This document shows, in pieces, positions 23,791 through 32,233 of a stretch of 45,515 nucleotides of DNA; position 1 is the first letter of the stretch; each line of letters begins with the position of its first letter. Position numbers and translations under genes: made by a program. The stretch comes from Thermoflexibacter ruber (GTDB taxonomy: Bacteria > Bacteroidota > Bacteroidia > Cytophagales > Thermoflexibacteraceae). The stretch spans positions 1-45,515 of the forward strand of contig NZ_FONY01000015.1 of assembly GCF_900113045.1 (NCBI RefSeq), read 5' to 3'. The notes below the pieces were generated by a model. That model was given only the letters and a program-made list of their open reading frames with translations. It was not told the DNA's origin and ran no database searches.

Positions 23791-24432
23791 ATGAAAACTT
23801 TAAACTTAATTTTTGTATTTACTTTGCTTTGGGGAATCGCTGCTTTTGCCCAAGATGACGACAAAAGGCAAGAAACCCTGTTTGGTAGAGGCACAAGCGT
23901 TTCTGGCTTTGGAGGTCCTATAGTAGAGTTCAGTGTCGCTAAAGGGCAGTTTTCAGTGTCTAACGGAGGAGGTGGTGCAATAATTCTTAATCAGAGTTTC
24001 TTTATTGGCGGATATGGGGTAAATACTTCCAATCGCCTTGCGATTAATATACCTAATGCTAACTACAGGTTAGATTTTGGGCATGGTGGCTTTTGGCTGG
24101 GCTATATCAACTCACATACCAAATTAGTTCATTTTACAAGCAGTTTGCGGCTTGGATGGGGCAGTGTAAGCATGCGAGATAGCAGGAATTATGGAAATAA
24201 TCCTAATACTCGGCTAAGTAATTGTTTTGTAGCTACCCCTGAATTAGGCTTTGAGGTGAATATTACTCGTTTCTTTCGTATTGCTGCAACAGCAGGTTAT
24301 CGCATAGTAGCGGGTATTAGTGAAATTAATTTCACTGATATACAAGGGGGGGTAGTGGAAAAAGTAAATAATGCTGATTTTAGTAGTCCAATGGGTTCGC
24401 TTACATTCAAATTTGGTTGGTTTGGTAGGTAG
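23791..24432 (+). CDS. Exported beta-rich protein, possible outer membrane barrel
   Basis: 213 residues with signal peptide M-K-T-L-N-L-I-F-V-F ending at F-A-Q (residue 21). The rest is Gly-rich with alternating hydrophobic/polar strands (L-V-H-F-T-S-S-L-R-L-G-W-G, F-F-R-I-A-A-T-A-G-Y-R) and ends in aromatic F-K-F-G-W-F, as outer membrane barrels do. No named family is recognised. A strong terminator lies 27 nt after the stop, so it is a single-gene unit. Confidence 0.7.
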   Translation: MKTLNLIFVFTLLWGIAAFAQDDDKRQETLFGRGTSVSGFGGPIVEFSVAKGQFSVSNGGGGAIILNQSFFIGGYGVNTSNRLAINIPNANYRLDFGHGGFWLGYINSHTKLVHFTSSLRLGWGSVSMRDSRNYGNNPNTRLSNCFVATPELGFEVNITRFFRIAATAGYRIVAGISEINFTDIQGGVVEKVNNADFSSPMGSLTFKFGWFGR

Positions 24433-24458
24433 AAAGACAGATTTTTTCTTATTCTCGC

Positions 24459-24513
24459 TTAGTCAAAATTATTTTTGCCTAAAAGTGGCAAAATAATTTT
24501 GACTAATTTTTTT
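24459..24513 (+). terminator. Strong rho-independent terminator
   Basis: TTAGTCAAAATTATTTTTGCC (24459-24479, shown with one extra T against the partner) pairs with its complement at 24487-24506 around a 7-nt loop, with T residues following. The stem of about 20 bp is one of the longest in the window. Because both arms are flanked by A/T runs it may act in both directions. Confidence 0.85.
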
Positions 24514-24586
24514 CTTACGAACCTTCCCTTCATTAAACTTCTTCTTTACTATGAGAGTATAGGACAGTTAGCTACTATTCGTTTTT

Positions 24587-24594
24587 TATCTTTG
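24587..24594 (+). promoter_or_regulatory. -7 box (TATCTTTG) for the aldolase/dehydrogenase gene
   Basis: A perfect TAnnTTTG element 73 nt before the ATG. No TTTG is present about 20 nt upstream, so expression may need an activator. The leader would be about 65 nt. Confidence 0.45.
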
Positions 24595-24666
24595 TAATTG
24601 AAAAACTAAGCCCACAAAATAAAAGCAAAAAGGATATATTTTATTTGTAAACAATAACTTATAATT

Positions 24667-26772
24667 ATGAACTTCAAATATGTAAGCTATCTTTGGGACG
24701 AGGCTAAGGCAAAGTCCTTGGGAAATAACCAAGTCGATTTACTCATTTATCGCTCCAATCTTTTAGGGGCAGACCTCCGTCTCACCAATTATGGGGGAGG
24801 AAATACCTCTTGCAAAACTACTGAAAAACACCCACTTACTAACGAGCCTACGGAAGTAATGTGGGTCAAAGGCTCGGGAGGCGACTTAGGAACGCTTAAA
24901 AAAAGTGGATTAGCGGCACTTTACATGGACAGGCTACTTGACCTCAAAAAAATCTATCGAGGCTTGCAATACGAAGACGAAATGGTGGAACTCTTTAACC
25001 ACTGTATTTATGATTTGAACTCCAAAGCTCCCTCTATAGATACCCCTTTGCACGCTTTTTTACCCTTTAAACACATAGACCATCTGCACCCTGATGCAGT
25101 AATAGCGATTGCGGCAAGTAAAGACGGAAAAGCAATTAATCAGGAACTTTTTGAAGGGAAATTGGGCTGGGTGGATTGGCAACGTCCTGGGTTTGATTTA
25201 GGTCTGAAATTGGCAGATTGCTTGGCACAGAATCCTGATATTAAAGGCATTATTTTAGGGCAACACGGGCTTTTCACTTGGGGAGATGAGGCGTACAGTT
25301 CTTACTTGAACACTTTGGAAGTCATAGAAAAGGCAAGCGAGTATTTGGCAAGTAATGAAGGGAAACGCAGACCTGTTTTTGGAGGAGTGAAAATTCAGGC
25401 TTTGGAGAAAGAGCAAAGACTGACACAGGCAAGCAAACTTGCTCCTATATTGCGTGGGTTATGTTCTTCTTACCAACAAATGGTAGGGCATTTTACTGAT
25501 GATGAGAGAGTTCTCCAGTTTGTCAATTCTAATGATTTAGATAAGTTAGCCCCACTTGGTACGAGTTGCCCTGACCATTTTCTGCGGACTAAAATTCGTC
25601 CTTTGGTCTTGGAACTCGCTCCAGATGAAGATATTACGGATTATAAAAAAATCAAGGAAAAACTTATTCCTGCTTTTGAGGAGTATAGAAAAGGCTACAC
25701 GGCTTATTATGAGCAGTGTAAGCACCCTAATAGCCCTAAAATCAGAGATACCAACCCTGTGGTAATCCTTTGGAAAGGCGTAGGAATGTTTACTTTTGCC
25801 AAAGACAAACAAACCGCCAGAGTAGCCAGCGAATTTTATATCAATGCCATCAATGTTATGCGTGGAGCTGAGGCAATTTCTGAATATATTTCTTTAGCTT
25901 TGCAAGAGGCGTTTAACATAGAGTATTGGTTATTAGAAGAAGCCAAACTTCAGCGTATGCCTAAGGAAAAGCCACTTTCTCGTAAAGTAGCCTTGATTAC
26001 GGGTAGTGCGGGAGGTATTGGGAAGGCAATTGCCAAAAAATTTGTGCAAGAGGGGGCTTGTGTAGTGCTTTGCGACAACGATGCTGACCGCCTAAAAGGC
26101 GCGGAAGAGGAATTTGAGAAGACCTATGGCAAGGATAGCTTTTCAAGTAACGTAGTAGATGTAACAGATAATCAAAGTATTGCAAAACTATATCAGACTG
26201 CCTGCCTTGCATTTGGGGGGGTGGACATTATCGTCAATAGTGCAGGAATTTCTATTTCCAGAACCATAGAGGAAACCAAAGAGAGCGAATGGGATTTGAT
26301 GTATGATATTTTGGTGAAAGGACAGTTTCTTATTTCCCAACAAGGAGTGGAAATTCTGAGAAAGCAAGGTTTGGGAGGGGACATAGTTAATATTGTAAGT
26401 AAAAATGCTTTGGTTTCAGGACCCAATAATGCAGGATATGGCTCTGCTAAAGCGGCACAGTTGCATTTGAGTAGGCTTTTAGCGGCGGAACTGGGTAAAG
26501 ATAAAATTAGGGTAAACTCAGTAAACCCAGATGCAGTGATAGCTGATAGCAAAATCTGGGCTGGGGCTTGGGCTGAGGGCAGGGCAAAGGCGTATGGGGT
26601 TACGGTAGAGGAACTACCCAAATTCTATGCGTCAAGGACTTTACTCAATGAAATTATCTTGCCAGAGGATATTGCCAATGGGGTTTTTGCTTGTGTGGGA
26701 GGCTTACTGAACAAAAGTACAGGAAACGTGATTAACGTGGACGGTGGGCTTGCAGCGGCATTTGTGAGGTAG
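24667..26772 (+). CDS. Bifunctional rhamnulose-1-phosphate aldolase / L-lactaldehyde dehydrogenase (RhaEW type)
   Basis: 701 residues, two domains. Residues 1 to about 430 are a class II aldolase: G-G-N-T-S near 38, metal-binding H129 in P-L-H-A-F-L-P-F-K-H-I-D-H-L-H-P-D, and G-Q-H-G-L-F-T-W-G (H200). Residues about 439-701 are a short-chain dehydrogenase with T-G-S-A-G-G-I-G, N-S-A-G-I-S and catalytic Y591-x3-K595. This fusion cleaves L-rhamnulose-1-phosphate to dihydroxyacetone phosphate and L-lactaldehyde, and oxidises the latter to lactate. The substrate follows from family knowledge and from the L-rhamnose isomerase at 5274. The gene is alone with its own promoter; a hairpin follows it. 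Confidence 0.9.
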   Translation: MNFKYVSYLWDEAKAKSLGNNQVDLLIYRSNLLGADLRLTNYGGGNTSCKTTEKHPLTNEPTEVMWVKGSGGDLGTLKKSGLAALYMDRLLDLKKIYRGLQYEDEMVELFNHCIYDLNSKAPSIDTPLHAFLPFKHIDHLHPDAVIAIAASKDGKAINQELFEGKLGWVDWQRPGFDLGLKLADCLAQNPDIKGIILGQHGLFTWGDEAYSSYLNTLEVIEKASEYLASNEGKRRPVFGGVKIQALEKEQRLTQASKLAPILRGLCSSYQQMVGHFTDDERVLQFVNSNDLDKLAPLGTSCPDHFLRTKIRPLVLELAPDEDITDYKKIKEKLIPAFEEYRKGYTAYYEQCKHPNSPKIRDTNPVVILWKGVGMFTFAKDKQTARVASEFYINAINVMRGAEAISEYISLALQEAFNIEYWLLEEAKLQRMPKEKPLSRKVALITGSAGGIGKAIAKKFVQEGACVVLCDNDADRLKGAEEEFEKTYGKDSFSSNVVDVTDNQSIAKLYQTACLAFGGVDIIVNSAGISISRTIEETKESEWDLMYDILVKGQFLISQQGVEILRKQGLGGDIVNIVSKNALVSGPNNAGYGSAKAAQLHLSRLLAAELGKDKIRVNSVNPDAVIADSKIWAGAWAEGRAKAYGVTVEELPKFYASRTLLNEIILPEDIANGVFACVGGLLNKSTGNVINVDGGLAAAFVR

Positions 26773-26789
26773 AACCTCATCGGAGCTAT

Positions 26790-26826
26790 CCAGACCTGTA
26801 AGATTTTGAAAATCATATAGGTCTGG
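26790..26826. repeat. Palindrome CCAGACCT...AGGTCTGG, terminator-like interspersed repeat
   Basis: Outer arms CCAGACCT and AGGTCTGG are perfect, and an inner pair GATTTT/AAAATC surrounds a single G. It sits 17 nt after the aldolase/dehydrogenase stop and is followed by TAATTTT. The form ACCTGTAAGATTTTGAAAAT resembles the palindromes commonly scattered after genes in Bacteroidota. A relative is at 30615. Confidence 0.7.
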
Positions 26827-26859
26827 TAATTTTGCAATTTAATTTAGCTTTAACATATC

Positions 26860-27714
26860 ATGTCAATCACATTTCGCTACATTCCGACAAATGGAATTCA
26901 ACTACACATCGCGGAGGCTGGAGATAAAGAGAATCCTGTATTAGTCCTGCTGCATGGATTTCCTGAGTTTTGGTACGCATGGATTCACCAAATAGAATTT
27001 TTTGCAGCGCAGGGTTTTCATGTCATAGCCCCAGACCAAAGAGGATACAATCTCAGCGACAAGCCTCGTGGAGTAAACAAGTATGGTTTAGACGAACTTT
27101 GCAAGGACATCATTGGGCTTTTAGACCACGAAAAAGTACAAAAATGTTTTTTAATTGGACATGATTGGGGGGCAATGGTTGCATGGGGACTGGGCATGAA
27201 ATTTCCTGAAAGGTTTTATAAATTAGGGATTATCAATGTCCCCCACCCTACTGTGATGAAGAAAAGCCTTAAAAATAACCCTATTCAACGAAAAAAAAGT
27301 TCGTATATGTTCTTTTTTCAACTTCCTTGGATTCCTGAGTATATCTTGGGAAAGGATAATTTTTTAACTTTGGTAAAAACACTAAAAAAGAATACCAAAA
27401 AGGGAGCATTTGCTGAGGAGGAGTTGGAAATTTATCGCAAGGCATGGGGGCAGAAAGGCGCATTGACAGGCATGTTGAACTGGTATAGGGGAATTATTCG
27501 TGCCGCACCGACTCGTGGAAAAACTAATAGGATAAATATTCCCACTCATATTTTTTGGGGAGAAAATGATTATGTACTTGGAAGAGATTTGGCAGAGCAA
27601 AGCCTGAAATACTTAGACTTTGGAGAGATTACCTTTTACCAAGCAACTCATTGGATTATGCACGAGATTCCAGAGCTACTCAACCCTGATTTGTTAAAAT
27701 TTTTGCAAGAATAA
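26860..27714 (+). CDS. Alpha/beta hydrolase, epoxide-hydrolase-like
   Basis: 284 residues. Oxyanion-hole motif H-G-F-P-E-F-W near 32-38, nucleophile D102 in G-H-D-W-G-A, and the catalytic His in A-T-H-W (H264). An Asp as nucleophile rather than Ser, and the W after it, are the hallmarks of epoxide hydrolases and haloalkane dehalogenases, and HGFPEFW favours epoxide hydrolase. Cap-domain tyrosines such as N-W-Y-R-G are present. The substrate is unknown. The N-terminus has no signal peptide. It is 87 nt downstream of the aldolase gene, with a hairpin in between, so it is probably a separate unit. It ends 3 nt before the convergent stop of the next gene. Confidence 0.87.
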   Translation: MSITFRYIPTNGIQLHIAEAGDKENPVLVLLHGFPEFWYAWIHQIEFFAAQGFHVIAPDQRGYNLSDKPRGVNKYGLDELCKDIIGLLDHEKVQKCFLIGHDWGAMVAWGLGMKFPERFYKLGIINVPHPTVMKKSLKNNPIQRKKSSYMFFFQLPWIPEYILGKDNFLTLVKTLKKNTKKGAFAEEELEIYRKAWGQKGALTGMLNWYRGIIRAAPTRGKTNRINIPTHIFWGENDYVLGRDLAEQSLKYLDFGEITFYQATHWIMHEIPELLNPDLLKFLQE

Positions 27715-27717
27715 AGA

Positions 27718-27993
27718 TTATTGTGGTATGACCAATCTTTTCTCTTGCAAGGAATAGTAGAGTTTCTCGCCTCTTTCGAGCAGGATAGTAACAATATCTT
27801 TGCTTATTTCTTGTACGGTCCCATGTCTGAGGCTATCATTTGCCACATAGCCGTTAGCATCAAAGAAGCGGCGAATTGTTACGTTTTTGCCATCTTCGCA
27901 GGTTATCTCTACTATATAGGCACACCAGCCTTGTGCGTCTTTGTCAAAATAGCCTGATTCTTCGTAAGTACTTTTAAAAATAAGCGTGTCCAT
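27718..27993 (-). CDS. Hypothetical protein, 91 residues
   Basis: A small soluble protein with alternating short strands (Y-I-V-E-I-T-C-E-D-G-K-N-V-T-I-R-R-F-F) and an amphipathic C-terminal helix followed by Y-Y-S-L-Q-E-K-R-L-V-I-P-Q. No family is recognised. A perfect -7 box TAACTTTG on the minus strand (28032-28025) supports it as a real transcribed gene with a short leader. It is convergent with the epoxide-hydrolase-like gene. Confidence 0.6.
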   Translation of the reverse strand: MDTLIFKSTYEESGYFDKDAQGWCAYIVEITCEDGKNVTIRRFFDANGYVANDSLRHGTVQEISKDIVTILLERGEKLYYSLQEKRLVIPQ

Positions 27994-28049
27994 TGGTTGT
28001 GTATGTGTTTTTGTTTCGGCATATCAAAGTTAAAAAACTTTAAATAAAA

Positions 28050-29507
28050 CTATATAGGTAATTCTATGATAAAAATGCTTCCCTTACCCAATTTGCTCTC
28101 AACGCTTACATGACCTTTGTGCTTTTCCACAATTTCTTTTACATAGCTTAGCCCCAAGCCAAAGCCTTTGACGTTGTGTATGTTGCCTGTAGGAACACGA
28201 TAAAATTTTTCAAAAATAAGTTTTTGCTGCTCCTTGCTAATACCCAAACCCTTATCAGAAACTGTAATAAGTAAGTTCTTGTCGTTGCTCTCAGTAGAAA
28301 TAAGAACATCTATGACTTCGGGAGAGTATTTTACTGCATTGTCCAAGAGATTAGAAATGGCATTAGAGAGGTGAAAACTATCCCCTATTACTTCTGCCTT
28401 AGCCGCATTGAGTCGCCTTGTGATTTTGCCTTTATCTCCAATCTTTAGTTCGTAGGTATCAGCTAACTGGTTGATTAGCTGATGAATATTTATGTTTTCT
28501 TTTTTCAGTTCTAAGCCTTTTTTGTCCAACATAGCCGCTTGCAATACTTTCTCTACTTGGGTATTGAGGCGTTTGTTTTCCTCTTTGATTACTTTGGTGA
28601 ACTGCTTAATGGTTTCTGGATTTTGCAGCACCTGCTCGTTTTCAATATTAGCTACGGCAAATGTAATAGTAGCTATGGGGGTTTTCAATTCGTGAGTTAC
28701 ATTGTTGATAAAGTCGTTTTTCATAGTATCTAACTTTTTTTGCTTGGTTAGCAACTGTGCCGCTAAGGCATAGCAAATCAGAGAGATGACTATGAGAAAG
28801 AAAGAAGCCAAAAACTGTACAAGTAGGGACTGCAAGATAAACAGTTTTTCTTCGGGGAAAAACAATCGCAAATCTTCTCTGTCCCCAAAAGAGAATTGGT
28901 ATTTAGTGCTGTCAAAATCTTGTGTATGAGCATTTTTAGGAAGGAAACTGTAGGCATTTTTTCGGGTATCAAAAAAAGCCAACAGCACTTCTGTATCTAT
29001 CTTTTTTTCTTGAAGTTGTGCTTTTATCAAAGAATCAATCGGGAATATTTGAGCAATGCTCTGGCTATTTTTCTCACAGTCTAAGCAATACTGAATACTT
29101 CGCAATACGTAGTACTCTTTTAGTCTTTTGTTTTCTTTTCGCCGAGTCTGCTCGAGTTCATTTTTAAACCTCTCAAACTGCTCTTTCCTAAGCTGTGGGA
29201 GCAGGGTATCTGGCTCAAAATCGAGTTTGGGGTATTGCTGCACAGACTGAGCAGTAATAAGCCAAAAAGAACTGTCCTCATTGACGTACAAGGAGGTATA
29301 AGAATTTTTATCTTTTTCGTTGGAAGTATGGCTTACCCAGCGGGCATAAATGACTTGGGCTTGCTCTACTGTTTCTTTGACATCGTTAGCAAAGTTTAAT
29401 TTTGCCCGCTCGTACTGCTTTTCTATGTTGGCGATTTCTAAGCCAAAAATTAGTCCTGCGGGAAAACTGATGAGCGAGAGCAGTGTGATATAGACCGACT
29501 TTTTCAT
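28050..29507 (-). CDS. Membrane sensor histidine kinase
   Basis: 485 residues. An N-terminal membrane segment (about 5-26), an extracytoplasmic sensor part of about 200 residues, a second membrane segment (about 226-250), then HisKA with H272 in V-T-H-E-L-K-T-P and the HATPase_c domain (N-box A-I-S-N-L-L-D-N-A-V-K-Y-S, D-K-G-L-G-I, G-F-G-L-G-L-S-Y-V). The sensor part contains C-L-D-C, which may bind metal or form a disulfide. It should phosphorylate a response regulator, but none is encoded next door, unlike the usual Bacteroidota pairs. Its signal is unknown. Confidence 0.93.
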   Translation of the reverse strand: MKKSVYITLLSLISFPAGLIFGLEIANIEKQYERAKLNFANDVKETVEQAQVIYARWVSHTSNEKDKNSYTSLYVNEDSSFWLITAQSVQQYPKLDFEPDTLLPQLRKEQFERFKNELEQTRRKENKRLKEYYVLRSIQYCLDCEKNSQSIAQIFPIDSLIKAQLQEKKIDTEVLLAFFDTRKNAYSFLPKNAHTQDFDSTKYQFSFGDREDLRLFFPEEKLFILQSLLVQFLASFFLIVISLICYALAAQLLTKQKKLDTMKNDFINNVTHELKTPIATITFAVANIENEQVLQNPETIKQFTKVIKEENKRLNTQVEKVLQAAMLDKKGLELKKENINIHQLINQLADTYELKIGDKGKITRRLNAAKAEVIGDSFHLSNAISNLLDNAVKYSPEVIDVLISTESNDKNLLITVSDKGLGISKEQQKLIFEKFYRVPTGNIHNVKGFGLGLSYVKEIVEKHKGHVSVESKLGKGSIFIIELPI

Positions 29508-29696
29508 ATTCCAAAAATAAAAATTAGCACAAAAAATTAGGTAGTACTTTTCAAACTTTAAGTTTTCTTTAAGGTTTGGCTTTTAAAAATTTTATTTGCC
29601 AAACATTACAGTTCTTTGCGGTGTTAAAGTGTTAAGAATTTTTTATAAATTACAGTTCTATTTATTAACCAAATATTTTTTAACTCTCTTTTTCTT

Positions 29697-30596
29697 ATGA
29701 AAAAATTACACGTTTCTATTTTTTCTGTCTTGGCTTCTTTGGTGATTTGCTTACCTTTTCTTTTTTCTCCAAGAACAAGCAGTACATGGCAAACAGCACA
29801 AGACATTACTATTTGCCATGTAGAAAGTGAGCCAAGTGCTTCTGCTACAAGCCTATTTAATAGACTTGCAGATGACCAAAGTTTTATGAATAAGCATGAA
29901 AATCCGCTTCCGTTCATTTTTGTGGGAGGTGGTCAGAAAATTACCTTCAAAACTCCAGATGGGCAGGAAGGTACAGGCTGGGAATTTAAGGCTACAAAGA
30001 AATCAGACAAGTACGTATTTGTAATCCACGAATGGTGGGGGCTAAACGACTACATCAAAGAAGAAGCAGGAAATATTTTTAATGAGCTTGACGGCAAGGT
30101 AAATGTCATTGCCTTAGACCTTTATGACGGGCAAGTAGCTACTACACGCGAAGATGCCGGAAAGTATATGCAAAGCGTAAAACCTGAAAGGGCGCAGGCT
30201 ATCATCAAAGGTGCAGCAGAGTACGCAGGGAAAAAGGCAAAAATTGGCACAGTAGGTTGGTGCTTTGGCGGAGGCTGGTCTTTGCAAGCCTCTTTGGTGC
30301 TTGGTAAGCAAGCCAAAGCCTGCGTAATTTACTATGGAATGCCCGAGAAAGATGTAGAAAAACTGAAAACTTTGAACCCTGAAGTTTTGGGTATTTTTGC
30401 TTCACAAGAGCAGTGGATTTCTCCACAAGTAGTAGCTGAGTTTGCAGAAAATATGAAAAAAGCAGGAAAGAAACTTACTTTAAAGAACTATGATGCTGAC
30501 CATGCCTTTGCTAATCCAAGTAATCCAAAGTACAACAAGAAATTTGCAGAAGAGGCAATGGCTTTGACTATAGACTTTTTCAAGAAAAAGTTATAA
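29697..30596 (+). CDS. Dienelactone hydrolase family protein, exported
   Basis: 299 residues with an N-terminal hydrophobic signal segment (about 5-23). The alpha/beta hydrolase domain shows V-I-H-E-W-W-G-L-N near 109-117, nucleophile C189 in G-W-C-F-G-G, and catalytic H269 in D-A-D-H-A-F-A-N-P. The usual acid in G-x-x-D-x-x-V appears here as S-Q-E-Q-W, so Glu (E238) seems to replace Asp. The family hydrolyses dienelactones and related esters. An exported form may act on extracellular or periplasmic esters. It forms a single unit, convergent with the dehydrogenase gene, with a palindrome between. Confidence 0.88.
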   Translation: MKKLHVSIFSVLASLVICLPFLFSPRTSSTWQTAQDITICHVESEPSASATSLFNRLADDQSFMNKHENPLPFIFVGGGQKITFKTPDGQEGTGWEFKATKKSDKYVFVIHEWWGLNDYIKEEAGNIFNELDGKVNVIALDLYDGQVATTREDAGKYMQSVKPERAQAIIKGAAEYAGKKAKIGTVGWCFGGGWSLQASLVLGKQAKACVIYYGMPEKDVEKLKTLNPEVLGIFASQEQWISPQVVAEFAENMKKAGKKLTLKNYDADHAFANPSNPKYNKKFAEEAMALTIDFFKKKL

Positions 30597-30614
30597 AAAT
30601 CTACCAAACAAGAT

Positions 30615-30653
30615 ATTACATCTGACAGGTTTTGTAAACCTGTCAGGTGTAAT
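30615..30653. terminator. Long palindrome between convergent genes, bidirectional terminator
   Basis: Arms ATTACATCTGACAGGTTT (30615-30632) and AAACCTGTCAGGTGTAAT (30636-30653) are complementary except for one G-T or T-G pair, with a 3-nt loop. CTGACAGGTTTTGTAAACCTGTCAG is of the type repeated between genes in many Bacteroidota genomes. It lies between the hydrolase and dehydrogenase stop codons. Confidence 0.8.
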
Positions 30654-30660
30654 CATTTAC

Positions 30661-32010
30661 TTATCTCATGGCAGTTTTGCTTTTTAGCTTATCACCAAAA
30701 TAGACAATCTTCCAAATCCTTCCTTTGCGAGAATCAGTTACGTACAAAGTACCATCAGGAGCGACTGCTAAGCCTGTAGGTCTGTGAATAGCATCATTAG
30801 GGCTTTTTACGTTGGTAGTCCCCTCAAATCCATCGGCAAATATTTCCCACTGACCGTTAGGCTTACCGTCTTTGAAAGGTACAAAAACGACAAAATACCC
30901 CTCTTGCTCAAAAGGGGAGCGATTCCAAGAACCGTGAAAAGCAATAAACGCTCCATTGTGATATTTTTCAGGAAATTGTGTTTTATTATAAAAAACCAAA
31001 TCATTAGGAGCGGCATGGGCGGGGAAAGCGGCGATAGGTCTTTTGATATTTTCACAACGACCTTGTTTTTTCCCATCTCCACCGTACTCTGGGGCGAGCA
31101 TTTTTTTATCTTGGAAGGGGTCAAAATAACAATAGGGCCAGCCAAAATCATCGCCTTCATTGATTTGTAAAAACTCCTCCGCAGGCAAATCTCTATTCAT
31201 TGAGTCAGAGTAAAGTTTGGGAAATAGATAGTCCAACATATCCCTGCCGTGTTGTAAAGCATAAAGAGAATTTGCAGAAGCATTCCAATCCAAAGCAACC
31301 GCATTGCGGATTCCAGAAGCATAGCGTTTGCCGTCTTTGCCGTGCTTTTGCCCTGTTTTTTCTGCACTAAATTGCCAAATTCCCCCTTGTAAGTTGAGTT
31401 CTGGGCAAGGGTCAAGGGCTTTAGACCCTATCTGTCTGTCGTTTTCTTGGCAGGCATTGGAGGGTCCACCTACGGTTACATACATATTACCCGCTCCGTC
31501 AAAAGTCATAGGCTTAGATGCGTGGTCTCTTTGGACAGGAAAACCTGTAACCATCGTATCTGCTCGTAAATCAGGAAGTAACTCCCCAGATTTGAGCTTA
31601 TAACGGAAAACCGCCGTATCAGAGGAAGCATACAAGTAACCATTGTAAAGAGCCATGCCTGTTCCTGTGTAATCTCCAAAAGTTGCTATCAGGTCAGCTT
31701 TACCATCTTTGTTGGTATCTCGCATTGCTACTATCCCTTTGCCATTGAGCAGAGTAGCTAATTTTACATAAATATCACCATTATCGTTTATGGCGATATG
31801 ACGTGCCGTTGCTCCTAAGCCTTCTGTTACCAAAACTGCCCCAAAACCTTCTGGAAGGGTAATTCCTCCGTTGTCAGAAGCGGGTTGGTAGATTTCCGCA
31901 GGGTCATTGGAACTGAGGCTTTGATTTTCTGTTGTTTGACTGCCCCCACAAGCCATTAAGCATGAGCATAGGATTGCAAAAAGCATTGTTTTAGTAGTAG
32001 TAGATTTCAT
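30661..32010 (-). CDS. Glucose/sorbosone dehydrogenase-like beta-propeller lipoprotein
   Basis: 449 residues. The signal sequence ends in lipobox M-A-C-G-G (C21). The mature protein is a propeller with P-E-G-F-G-A-V-L-V, G-D-I-Y-V-K-L, N-G-Y-L-Y-A-S-S-D, N-M-Y-V-T-V-G-G-P-S-N-A-C, Y-A-S-G-I-R-N-A-V-A-L-D-W and F-G-W-P-Y-C-Y-F-D, which are standard for PQQ-type sugar (sorbosone) dehydrogenases. The end T-G-L-A-V-A-P-D-G-T-L-Y-V-T-D-S-R-K-G-R-I-W is a typical last blade. The oxidised sugar is not known. It is probably anchored in the outer or inner membrane facing the periplasm. A palindromic repeat lies upstream. Confidence 0.88.
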   Translation of the reverse strand: MKSTTTKTMLFAILCSCLMACGGSQTTENQSLSSNDPAEIYQPASDNGGITLPEGFGAVLVTEGLGATARHIAINDNGDIYVKLATLLNGKGIVAMRDTNKDGKADLIATFGDYTGTGMALYNGYLYASSDTAVFRYKLKSGELLPDLRADTMVTGFPVQRDHASKPMTFDGAGNMYVTVGGPSNACQENDRQIGSKALDPCPELNLQGGIWQFSAEKTGQKHGKDGKRYASGIRNAVALDWNASANSLYALQHGRDMLDYLFPKLYSDSMNRDLPAEEFLQINEGDDFGWPYCYFDPFQDKKMLAPEYGGDGKKQGRCENIKRPIAAFPAHAAPNDLVFYNKTQFPEKYHNGAFIAFHGSWNRSPFEQEGYFVVFVPFKDGKPNGQWEIFADGFEGTTNVKSPNDAIHRPTGLAVAPDGTLYVTDSRKGRIWKIVYFGDKLKSKTAMR

Positions 32011-32161
32011 TTTATTTGAAAAGTAAGTAAAAGTAAAAAATTGTAATTCAGTAGATTAAATAAATCGTGTAGGTCAAATGTTTTAAAAACCCACTAAATT
32101 AGTGATAGTTTGAAATTTTTGTAGTGATTGAGATAAGAAAGGAGAAAATCGTTCTTTAAGT

Positions 32162-32215
32162 GTAGGTCTGACTTTCTAAGTCAGGTACTTGTCCGATTTG
32201 GGAAATCAGACCTAC
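32162..32215. repeat. Interspersed palindromic element, best-preserved copy
   Basis: A perfect 10-bp terminal inverted repeat, GTAGGTCTGA and TCAGACCTAC, encloses 34 nt that can also partly pair (GACTT...AAGTC near the left end). Other copies: 17294-17346 (degenerate) and half-copies near 41682-41709, 20721 and 21447. This is a REP- or MITE-like family. Mobility in trans by an unseen transposase is possible but not shown. Confidence 0.7.
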
Positions 32216-32233
32216 GTTTATAAAATGTGTTAC

